Shown one piece after another: positions 7,606 to 14,835 of a stretch of DNA of 43,888 nt. The notes under the pieces are model-generated. The model worked only from the letters and a program-made list of their open reading frames with translations, had not been told where the DNA came from and searched no databases. Position 1 is the first letter of the stretch. Each line of letters opens with the position of its first letter. Origin of the DNA: an uncultured Prevotella sp. GTDB taxonomy: Bacteria; Bacteroidota; Bacteroidia; Bacteroidales; Bacteroidaceae. A program made the translations under genes and the position numbers. The stretch covers positions 1-43,888 of the forward strand of contig CAMCBZ010000022.1 of the NCBI GenBank assembly GCA_945873145.1, in the 5' to 3' direction.

Positions 7606-9305
7606 ATAAACAGCTCATCAAAGACTTATCACAAGAACTCGTAGACAAATTTGAACTTGACAAGAAGCAGGCCAACAGCTTTGTCGAGAAGATGTTCAGT
7701 GTCTTGCAGGATGGTCTTCAAGACGAGAAGATTGTGAAGATCAAAGGATTGGGTACTTTCAAAGTCATCAGTGTGCAGTCGAGAAAGAGCATCGATGTCA
7801 ATACGGGTGAGCCGATTCTGATCGACGGTAGAGATAAGATCAGCTTCACACCGGACAGCGATATGCGTGATTTTGTCAACCGCCCCTTCTCTCAATTTGA
7901 GACAGTAGCTGTCAACGACGGCACCGACTTTAGCCTCATCGACAAGAAATTCGAGGAAGAGGAAAAAGAAGAAACATCAGAGGATTCTGTTGAAAATAAA
8001 CAGGAGGATTCCAATGTAAATCAACAAGAGGATTCGATTGTAAACCGACAAAAAGATTCTATATCTATAGAGGATCAACAACAGGAAGATTCTGTTGAAG
8101 ATAAGCAAGAAGAAACTCCCGAGAATCAACCAGAAGAAGTTCAGAAAAGCAATGTTCAATCCTTAGCGACAGAAGTACCGAACGAAGTGGTTGGTGCTCC
8201 TCTCCAGGAGAATATTCTTTCAGAAGCTCCATCTTCTAAAGAGGAGAAAACTCCTGCGCATGATGGACCAGCAGCGGAAGAGGACAACTCTGCGCAAGAG
8301 GCTCCCTCGATGGAGGAGAACACTCCCACGCAAGAAGCTCCTTCTATAGTTGAAACTGCTAATAGTCAAGAGCGTGAAGAGCCAAAAGATGAGGAAAGCA
8401 CTAAGCAGGAAGTGCTGGCGCAAGAGCCGAATGAATCAGAACAGGAATTAGAAGGAAATACACCGAAAGCCGAAAGTGTAGAGCAAGAGACGAAAGATTC
8501 ACAGCCGGAGATACAAGCCTTTGATCTTGAGAAGAAAGTGCAAACGGCAACCGCCAACATCAGCCGGCAATTCGAGGACGAGAACCACATATTGCAGGCT
8601 GCGAATGAAGAGCTGAGAAATAATTTCCGTCATCAATATCGGATGCTGAAGGGTGTCCTTTCTGTTTTCGTGATCATCGTTTTGCTATGTTTGGGCGGTG
8701 GCTATTTTCTGCTCAACCAATTGAAGAAGCGTGATCACCGTATTGAGATGCTGGAAATATTGGCCTACCGCAATAAGAATGGTATCAATGCACAACCCGG
8801 CAACGACTCTACACTCAACGCAACTTCATCAACAGCAAACCAATCCAGCCAAAAACAGACTGCAAACGAAGCCCAGGCTAAGGAAAATGCTAAGGTAAAA
8901 GATAAAATGGAGAGCCAGGTAGCCAGCAGCAAAGATGCTTCACAGCCCTCTACGACAACCCGTAGCAATCTGCAAGAGGATGGTCAACGCAATGCCATGA
9001 AGGCTGCGGCAAATACCAATAATACTAAGCTGAAACCGTCTGAGAGCGCAGTGTCAAAGCAAGAGACTGACAAAGATCAGACTGCTTATAACCAAGACGT
9101 GAGAATACGCACGGGAGCCTACCGCATCGTTGGCATCAGCCATACGGTGAAGGTACGAAGCGGACAGACACTCTCTTCCATCAGCCGCGCCAATCTTGGA
9201 CCGGGGATGGAATGCTATGTACAAGCTGTCAACGGTGGTAAAACGAACTTTAAAGCAGGAGAAACCGTTAAGATCCCCAAACTTCAAATCAAAAAGAGAA
9301 AATAA
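7602..9305 (+). CDS. Membrane-anchored HU-like protein with C-terminal LysM domain
   Basis: This 567-residue multidomain protein begins with an HU/IHF-like DNA-binding domain (about residues 1-95, with arm region DVNTGEPILI). An acidic low-complexity linker (about 110-300) follows, rich in Glu, Gln and Ser, with repeats such as QEDS and EAPS. A probable coiled coil (about 305-345) leads to one hydrophobic helix (about 351-371), then a second Ser/Gln/Asn-rich linker and a LysM-like domain (about 513-560, VRSGQTLSSISR to KAGETVKIP). Simple topology puts HU in the cytoplasm and LysM in the periplasm. LysM domains bind peptidoglycan and HU domains bind DNA, so a link between nucleoid and cell wall is possible; this is inference. 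The ATG overlaps the upstream HU stop by 4 bases. I know no characterised homologue. Confidence 0.85.
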   Translation: MNKQLIKDLSQELVDKFELDKKQANSFVEKMFSVLQDGLQDEKIVKIKGLGTFKVISVQSRKSIDVNTGEPILIDGRDKISFTPDSDMRDFVNRPFSQFETVAVNDGTDFSLIDKKFEEEEKEETSEDSVENKQEDSNVNQQEDSIVNRQKDSISIEDQQQEDSVEDKQEETPENQPEEVQKSNVQSLATEVPNEVVGAPLQENILSEAPSSKEEKTPAHDGPAAEEDNSAQEAPSMEENTPTQEAPSIVETANSQEREEPKDEESTKQEVLAQEPNESEQELEGNTPKAESVEQETKDSQPEIQAFDLEKKVQTATANISRQFEDENHILQAANEELRNNFRHQYRMLKGVLSVFVIIVLLCLGGGYFLLNQLKKRDHRIEMLEILAYRNKNGINAQPGNDSTLNATSSTANQSSQKQTANEAQAKENAKVKDKMESQVASSKDASQPSTTTRSNLQEDGQRNAMKAAANTNNTKLKPSESAVSKQETDKDQTAYNQDVRIRTGAYRIVGISHTVKVRSGQTLSSISRANLGPGMECYVQAVNGGKTNFKAGETVKIPKLQIKKRK

Positions 9306-9364
9306 AGAGAAAGAGAAAAGGATGTTGGGTGATCCAACTCCTTAGAAATATAAGCTAATAACGA

Positions 9365-9424
9365 TTTTGCGGGGTAGCCTCAAATGCTAAAGGAAAAGTT
9401 CTTTAGCCGGGCTCTCCCGCAAAA
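9365..9424. terminator. Branched hairpin between convergent genes
   Basis: Outer arms TTTTGCGGG (9365-9373) and CCCGCAAAA (9416-9424) are perfectly complementary and enclose an inner stem GCTAAAG/CTTTAGC (9386-9392, 9401-9407). It lies between two convergent stop codons (9305 plus, 9432 minus), so a bidirectional terminator is the simplest reading. There is no long T-run on either side. Confidence 0.55.
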
Positions 9425-9431
9425 GCATTAT

Positions 9432-9872
9432 TTAGAAGGGAAGATCATCAGCGGCATCGCCATTGTCTTGCGCCGGTGCTGCCGGAGCTGCTGTACTGGT
9501 AGGAGCTGCTGCAGGAGCAACAGGAGCCTGACCGCCCAACTGACTTGTAGGAGCTGCCATAGCAGCACCGCCAACAGCGTTAGGATCTACATGGTCAACT
9601 CGGAAAGCACTGATATCATTGAAATAGCGGTCTTGCCATGGATGAGCATTGATATCCAACCACACGTGTACCGTGTCGCCCTGATGAATATTGAATTGCT
9701 CGAGCTTGTCAGCGCCGAAGACGCGGAACAAGCAAGCGCGAGGATATTGGTCTTTCGTCTGAATCACAAATTCCTGGGATTTCCAAGCGTTACCAGTGCG
9801 CTGAGAAACACCCTCCTTAGCAGGGTACTCTTTGATGATTACCCCTTCTACTTCTATTCCTTGTAATGCCAT
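9432..9872 (-). CDS. DUF3127 OB-fold protein with SSB-like C-terminal tail
   Basis: This 146-residue Bacteroidota protein belongs, by its sequence pattern, to the DUF3127 family, a small single-stranded-DNA-binding-like OB fold. Residues 1-98 form the folded part (VEGVIIKEYPAKEGVSQRTG, VWLDINAHPWQDRYFND). Residues 99-135 are an Ala/Pro/Gly/Gln linker, and the protein ends in an acidic tip DDLPF. That arrangement mirrors SSB, whose acidic DDIPF-type tail recruits repair and replication proteins. Function is inferred from this resemblance only. It is a single-gene transcript from the box at 9913-9920 and is divergent from dnaN, which fits a replication-linked role. Confidence 0.85.
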   Translation of the reverse strand: MALQGIEVEGVIIKEYPAKEGVSQRTGNAWKSQEFVIQTKDQYPRACLFRVFGADKLEQFNIHQGDTVHVWLDINAHPWQDRYFNDISAFRVDHVDPNAVGGAAMAAPTSQLGGQAPVAPAAAPTSTAAPAAPAQDNGDAADDLPF

Positions 9873-9912
9873 TTATGAGAGTTTTTTAGTTGAACTATTT
9901 TTTGTTATACTG

Positions 9913-9920
9913 CAAAGATA
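9913..9920 (-). promoter_or_regulatory. Promoter -7 box of the DUF3127 gene
   Basis: The minus strand reads TATCTTTG, about 40 bases before the start codon. It faces away from the dnaN promoter about 95 bases away. Confidence 0.7.
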
Positions 9921-10014
9921 ATGATAAAGACGGAAATATCAAGCAATTCGATTGAAAAAAAACAAAAAATAAAAAATAATACGCCATAGGTTTCCCGTTC
10001 TGTTATTTTATTAT

Positions 10015-10022
10015 TATCTTTG
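10015..10022 (+). promoter_or_regulatory. dnaN promoter -7 box
   Basis: TATCTTTG lies 31 bases upstream of the dnaN ATG. A strict -33 TTTG is not evident; TTTC occurs at about 9991. Confidence 0.75.
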
Positions 10023-10053
10023 TATAAACGAAAACAAATAAAACCATTATTAT

Positions 10054-11178
10054 ATGAGATTTAGTCTTTCAAGCTCCGCGTTGAGCACTCGACTGCAAAC
10101 ATTGGCCAAGGTCATCAACTCCAAAAACTCCATGCCCATCTTGGAATGCTTCGTGTTTGATGTCAGCCAAGGACAACTTCGCATTACAGCCAGCGATGGC
10201 GAGAACCGCATGACTTCTTTGGTCAGCTTGAGCGAATGCGACAGCGAAGGCTCTTTTGCCATTTCCAGCCGTCTGATCCTCGATGCAGTGAAGCTGCTTC
10301 CTGAGCAGCCCCTCGCCTTCGATGTCAATTTGGAGTCTTATCAGGTGACTGTTGAATATCAAAACGGTCAGTATCAGCTCGTGGCACAAAACGCTGAGGA
10401 GTATCCTCAGGTGCAGCCTATGGAGGGCGACATCCATACGCTGACGATCGACGCCGGCGTTTTGGTAAACAATCTCTCACGCACACTCTTTGCTACGGAC
10501 AACAACGAGATCCGCCCTGTGATGAATGGTGTTTACTTCGACTTGACACCAGAGCATCTGGCTATCGTGGCCAGCGACGGACACAAGTTGGTACGTTGCC
10601 GCAACTACGACATCAAGTCCGAGACTCCGGCCTCTTTCATCCTTCCTAAGAAACCGGCCAATCTCTTGAAAAACGGACTCGACCCGACAAGCGGCGATGT
10701 GGTCATCAAGTTCAACAGCAATGCAGCTGAGCTGACATTTGCCGACGGCACGTTGCGTTGCCAGCTGATCGAAGGTACCTTCCCTAACTACAACGCTGCT
10801 ATTCCTTCGGATAACCCCAATGAGCTGATCATCGACCGCAAGGCGCTCATGGACAGTATCCGCCGCGTATTGCCTTTCGCCAGCATCAGCAGTCAGCTGA
10901 TCCGCTTCAAATTGTCAATGGGCTCTCTGCAACTCTCCGCCGAGGACATCGACTTTGCGACAAGCGCTAAAGAGACTTTGGTATGTGAGTACAACGGCCA
11001 GCCCTTGCAAATTGGTTTCCGCGGTGACTATTTCTGCGAAGTCCTCTCCTCGCTCGACAGCGATGACGTGAAGGTGATGCTGGGCGATCCCAGCCGCCCG
11101 GGTATTGTATTGCCAAATGTACAGGATGAGCATGAGGATGTGCTGATGCTGATCATGCCATTAATTCTGAATGAGTAA
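10054..11178 (+). CDS. dnaN: DNA polymerase III sliding clamp (beta subunit)
   Basis: DnaN forms the ring-shaped dimer that tethers DNA polymerase III and binds repair factors. The 374-residue product has the three-domain clamp pattern and family landmarks including LATDNNEIRPVMNGVYF-type sequence (SRTLFATDNNEIRPVMNG), ASDGHKLVR, and a C-terminus LMLIMPLILNE that fits the clamp's hydrophobic partner-binding end. Length matches the family (366 in E. coli). It is not next to dnaA here. A large perfect hairpin follows the stop, so the downstream exonuclease may be partly uncoupled. Confidence 0.97.
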   Translation: MRFSLSSSALSTRLQTLAKVINSKNSMPILECFVFDVSQGQLRITASDGENRMTSLVSLSECDSEGSFAISSRLILDAVKLLPEQPLAFDVNLESYQVTVEYQNGQYQLVAQNAEEYPQVQPMEGDIHTLTIDAGVLVNNLSRTLFATDNNEIRPVMNGVYFDLTPEHLAIVASDGHKLVRCRNYDIKSETPASFILPKKPANLLKNGLDPTSGDVVIKFNSNAAELTFADGTLRCQLIEGTFPNYNAAIPSDNPNELIIDRKALMDSIRRVLPFASISSQLIRFKLSMGSLQLSAEDIDFATSAKETLVCEYNGQPLQIGFRGDYFCEVLSSLDSDDVKVMLGDPSRPGIVLPNVQDEHEDVLMLIMPLILNE

Positions 11179-11206
11179 TTGCCAACTAACATAAAACGAA
11201 ATTTTC

Positions 11207-11264
11207 GCTGCTACGAGTCTTGAAAGCCGAATCGTCCGACATTCTCTTCAAGACTCGTAGCGGC
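11207..11264. terminator. Long hairpin after dnaN
   Basis: Two 18-base arms (11207-11224 and 11247-11264) pair along their length with one G-U wobble around a 22-base loop. The right arm is followed by CATATTTGG rather than a T-run. It may end or attenuate dnaN transcription, or protect the mRNA 3' end. Confidence 0.6.
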
Positions 11265-11287
11265 ATATTTGGTGGAATATATCTTTC

Positions 11288-12166
11288 ATGAAACTAAATC
11301 TCAAAAAGCCTTTGGTCATCTTTGACTTGGAAGCAACAGGCTTAGACCTCGTCAATGACCGAATCATACAAATCTCTTACGTCAAAGTCTCACCCAATGG
11401 TGACGAGGAGCGGAAAAACATTTTTGTCAACCCCGGGAAGCCCATTCCTTACGAGGTGCAAGAGCTCACCGGCATCACCGACGACACTGTCAAAGACGCC
11501 CCCGCTTTCAAGCAGTTGGCCAAGCAACTGGCCGACAGCTTCTCCGGTTGTGACTTTGCCGGTTACAATTCCAATCGCTTCGACATCCCCCTGCTGGCAG
11601 AGGAGTTTCTCCGTGCCGGCATAGACTTCGATTTCTCCCGCTGTCATCTCATCGATGCACAAAGCATCTTCTTCAAGATGGAGCCCCGTAACCTGGCCGC
11701 TGCCTACAAATTCTACACGGGCCACTCCATGGAAGAGGACTTGAAGGCTCACCGCGCAGACCAAGACGCAGAAGCCACCTACAGAGTGCTACAAGGTGAA
11801 CTGGACATGTATGACCCCAAGAAAGCAGAAGATCCGAAACGAGCTTTACCCAACGACATGGATGCGCTGGCTGAGTTCTCTGCCATGAACGACAATGTTG
11901 ACTTTGCTGGTCGCATCGTATGGAAAGAGATGAAAGACGCCCAAGGTCATCCCATCCTCGACGAGAATGGAAAGCCGCGCCGACAGGAAGTCTTTAACTT
12001 TGGCAAATACCGAGGATGGGCTGTCACTGATGTGCTCCACCGCGATCCCGGCTTCTTCAGCTGGATGCTCGGAGCCGACTTCACGCTCAACACCAAGCAA
12101 GTGCTCACACGCATCCGCTTGCGCGAGGCTAAACTCAATATGCAAGCGGCTGCACATACTAAATGA
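11288..12166 (+). CDS. DnaQ-like DEDDh 3'-5' exonuclease
   Basis: This 292-residue RNase T/DnaQ superfamily exonuclease shows the ordered motifs IFDLEATGL (Exo I, Asp-Glu), AGYNSNRFDIPLL (Exo II) and AHRADQDAEAT (Exo III, His and Asp). A C-terminal region (about 235-285, FGKYRGWAVTDVLHRDPGFFSWML) resembles the small FGKYxG module found in DUF3820-type proteins. The role is presumably proofreading or repair linked to the neighbouring clamp gene; the exact substrate is not known. The stop overlaps the next ATG by 4 bases. In Bacteroides I recall coaBC between this gene and the next; it is absent here. Confidence 0.88.
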   Translation: MKLNLKKPLVIFDLEATGLDLVNDRIIQISYVKVSPNGDEERKNIFVNPGKPIPYEVQELTGITDDTVKDAPAFKQLAKQLADSFSGCDFAGYNSNRFDIPLLAEEFLRAGIDFDFSRCHLIDAQSIFFKMEPRNLAAAYKFYTGHSMEEDLKAHRADQDAEATYRVLQGELDMYDPKKAEDPKRALPNDMDALAEFSAMNDNVDFAGRIVWKEMKDAQGHPILDENGKPRRQEVFNFGKYRGWAVTDVLHRDPGFFSWMLGADFTLNTKQVLTRIRLREAKLNMQAAAHTK

Positions 12167-13086
12167 TCATGATGAAACCAGCATTTCTCCTTTGCCTCTC
12201 TCTGCTCATGATGCTCCTCTTCCCTGCAAAAGGAGCATCGCAGGAGTTGAACATGAAGGTGACCGTCAACCACAGTCAGATTCAGGGCACAGACGCTTCT
12301 GTCTTCGACAATCTGCAACAGGCGATTACCACCTTTGTCAACGACAGACAATGGACACACATGCAGTTTCGCAAGAATGAGAAAATCAATTGCAGCCTGG
12401 CCATCACCGTGAGCAAATATGATCCCGCCACAAACATGTTCACCTGCAAAGCTCTGATCCAAGCCAACCGTCCGGTGTTCAACGCGTCGTACACAACCAC
12501 GCTCTACAACAACAACGACAAGGACTTTAACTTCAAGTACGCTCAGTTCGACCAACTGGAGTTTAAAGACGAGATGGTTGACAACGCGCTCACGGCGGTA
12601 TTGGCTTACTATGCTTATCTCATCATTGGCCTGGACTTGGACAGCTTTTCCCCGATGGGTGGCGAAGATGTGTTGCAGCTTTGCATGAACCTGGCCAACA
12701 ATGCCCAAAACCTGGACGTGACGGGATGGAAAGCTTTCGACAATGACCGCAATCGATTTGCCATCATCAACGACTATCTCGATGGTAGTATGAAGCCTTT
12801 CCGCCAACTCCAATACGACTACTATCGGCTCGGACTCGATCAAATGGCCGAAAACAGCGAACGTGGAAGAGCGCAAATCACCAACGCAATCGAAAACGAC
12901 TTGAAAATAGCACACGAGAACAGGCCTACGAGTATGCTACCGCAGATTTGGACCGACTACAAACGTGATGAGTTGGCAAATATCTATCAGGGTAAAGGGA
13001 CTCCAAAAGAGAAGGAAGCCATCTACGACATACTTTTCTCGATCAACGCCTCTCAAAACAACGCTTGGGACAAAATAAAACAATGA
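12163..13086 (+). CDS. porD: PorD-like (DUF4835) exported protein
   Basis: This 307-residue protein has a signal peptide (about residues 1-25, hydrophobic FLLCLSLLMMLLF, cleavage near GASQ). The mature part begins ELNMKVTVNHSQIQGTD and matches the Bacteroidota DUF4835 pattern, which databases name type IX secretion protein PorD. Direct functional evidence for that name is thin as far as I know. Alternative starts exist at 12169 and 12172 (MIMMK), and all keep the signal peptide. It overlaps the exonuclease stop by 4 bases, and recN starts 4 bases after its stop, so exonuclease, porD and recN form one translationally coupled unit. Confidence 0.85.
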   Translation: MIMMKPAFLLCLSLLMMLLFPAKGASQELNMKVTVNHSQIQGTDASVFDNLQQAITTFVNDRQWTHMQFRKNEKINCSLAITVSKYDPATNMFTCKALIQANRPVFNASYTTTLYNNNDKDFNFKYAQFDQLEFKDEMVDNALTAVLAYYAYLIIGLDLDSFSPMGGEDVLQLCMNLANNAQNLDVTGWKAFDNDRNRFAIINDYLDGSMKPFRQLQYDYYRLGLDQMAENSERGRAQITNAIENDLKIAHENRPTSMLPQIWTDYKRDELANIYQGKGTPKEKEAIYDILFSINASQNNAWDKIKQ

Positions 13087-13090
13087 CGTC

Positions 13091-14755
13091 ATGCTCAAAC
13101 AGTTATACATCAAGAACTTCACGCTCATCGATGAGCTCAACATTGATTTCCACCCGGGATTCTCTGTCATCACCGGTGAGACGGGAGCTGGTAAAAGCAT
13201 CATCCTCGGAGCCATCCATCTGCTCTTAGGGCAGAGAGCGGACACCCGACAAATCAAGGAAGGAAGAAACAAATGCATCGTTGAGGCACATTTCGATTTG
13301 AGTACTTACCATCTCGAAGACTTCTTTCAGAAAAACAACATCGACTACGATGCCTCTGACTGTATCCTCCGACGCGAAGTGAGCAGCAGTGGCAAGAGCC
13401 GCGCGTTTATCAACGACACACCCGTGTCCTTGACCCTTATGCGCGAGTGTGGTGAGCTGTTGGTGGACATCCACAGCCAACACCAAAACCTGCTATTGCA
13501 GAAAGAAGACTTCCAAATGAGCGTCGTGGACATCATCGCCGACGACAAACCACTCCTTAACGATTATAAGCATCACTACGCCGACTATCTCCAGGCTGTA
13601 CACAAATACGAGGAGCAGAAAAAGCTCATTGCACAGAATCGCGACAACGAGGAGTTCCTCCGCTTTCAATACAATGAACTCGACAAAGCAAATCTTCAAG
13701 CCGACGAACAGGAGAGCTTGGAGAGCCAAGTGCAGACGCTAAGTCATATCGAGGACATCAAGAGTGCCTTGTTTCAGACAACATCTCTGCTCAGCAACGA
13801 CGACAATGGAGCCGTCAACCTCGTGAAGAATGCGGCTGATGCACTGCAGGGGCTTATTGATGTCTATCCTGAGATTCAAGATGCTGCCCAACGACTTGAA
13901 TCGGCTGGCATCGAATTGAAGGACATCGCCGACGAAGTTGATCACAAACTGGAAAACATAGATTTCGATCCTCAGCAACTCCAACAGATGAACGACCGGT
14001 TGGACGAGCTCTACTCTTTGGAGAAGAAATTCCATGTCAGTGGTGTCAACGAGCTCATTGCCCAACGCGACCAACTCAAGCAAGAGATCGCCAACATCGA
14101 TTGCAGCGACGACATCCTTGCCGACTTGGAGAAAGCAATGAGCGTCGCACACGAAAATTGTATCAAAGTTGGACAGCGACTGAGCGAAGCGCGACAGCAA
14201 GCCGCTAAAAAGATTGAGGCTGAGATGCATCAGCGCCTGGTGCCACTGGGTATCCCCAAAGTCCGCTTCTCTATCGACATTCAGCACACCGACTGTCTGC
14301 CAATGGGTCTCGACAAAATCTCTTTCCTCTTCAGTGCCAACAGCAGCACCCCTCTCCAACCTGTGGCTCAAGTGGCTTCCGGTGGTGAGATTGCCCGCGT
14401 GATGCTCTCTCTGAAAGCCATGATCAGTGGCGCCGTGAAGCTTCCTACTATCATCTTCGACGAGATCGACACGGGCGTCAGCGGACGTGTGGCCGAAAAG
14501 ATGGCCGAGACCATGCGCGAGATGGCGCAACAGCATCGTCAGGTCATCGCCATCACCCACCTTCCGCAGATTGCAGCCGGTGGCACCTCTCACTACAAAG
14601 TAAGTAAAGAGGAAACGGCCGAGGGCACCGTCAGCACGATGCGCGAGCTCTCTGATGACGAGCGCGTACGCGAAATCGCACAGATGCTTAGCGGCAGCGA
14701 CATCTCGCAGGCTGCCATCGACAACGCACAGGCTTTGCTAAATGCGCAGAAATAG
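13091..14755 (+). CDS. recN: DNA repair protein RecN
   Basis: RecN is an SMC-like ATPase that acts early in double-strand-break repair. The 554-residue product has Walker A GETGAGKS (29-36), a long central coiled-coil region (about 160-350), the ABC signature QVASGGEIARVMLSLK (about 425-440) and Walker B TIIFDEIDTGVSG (about 455-467). The size equals E. coli RecN (553). Its place in an operon with a clamp-linked exonuclease fits a repair role. The TPR protein downstream is separated by 80 bases. Confidence 0.96.
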   Translation: MLKQLYIKNFTLIDELNIDFHPGFSVITGETGAGKSIILGAIHLLLGQRADTRQIKEGRNKCIVEAHFDLSTYHLEDFFQKNNIDYDASDCILRREVSSSGKSRAFINDTPVSLTLMRECGELLVDIHSQHQNLLLQKEDFQMSVVDIIADDKPLLNDYKHHYADYLQAVHKYEEQKKLIAQNRDNEEFLRFQYNELDKANLQADEQESLESQVQTLSHIEDIKSALFQTTSLLSNDDNGAVNLVKNAADALQGLIDVYPEIQDAAQRLESAGIELKDIADEVDHKLENIDFDPQQLQQMNDRLDELYSLEKKFHVSGVNELIAQRDQLKQEIANIDCSDDILADLEKAMSVAHENCIKVGQRLSEARQQAAKKIEAEMHQRLVPLGIPKVRFSIDIQHTDCLPMGLDKISFLFSANSSTPLQPVAQVASGGEIARVMLSLKAMISGAVKLPTIIFDEIDTGVSGRVAEKMAETMREMAQQHRQVIAITHLPQIAAGGTSHYKVSKEETAEGTVSTMRELSDDERVREIAQMLSGSDISQAAIDNAQALLNAQK

Positions 14756-14813
14756 CTCTGCTCGAAACTAAGACTACAGCTCAAAGAAATCATCTCAATA
14801 ACGAAAAATATAT

Positions 14814-14835
14814 AATATAAGAATAATATAAGAAT
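14814..14835 (+). repeat. Two tandem 11-bp copies immediately before an ATG
   Basis: AATATAAGAAT is repeated perfectly at 14814-14824 and 14825-14835 and abuts the ATG at 14836. The duplication fills the whole ribosome-binding region of the next gene. Confidence 0.9.

Noticed and set aside
7602..9305. Frameshifted pair of separate HU and LysM genes
   Set aside because: One uninterrupted frame runs through both domains and the membrane helix, with consistent base use and no internal stop.
11947..12915. 322-codon open frame antisense to the exonuclease and porD
   Set aside because: It crosses two coupled plus-strand genes and has no family signature.
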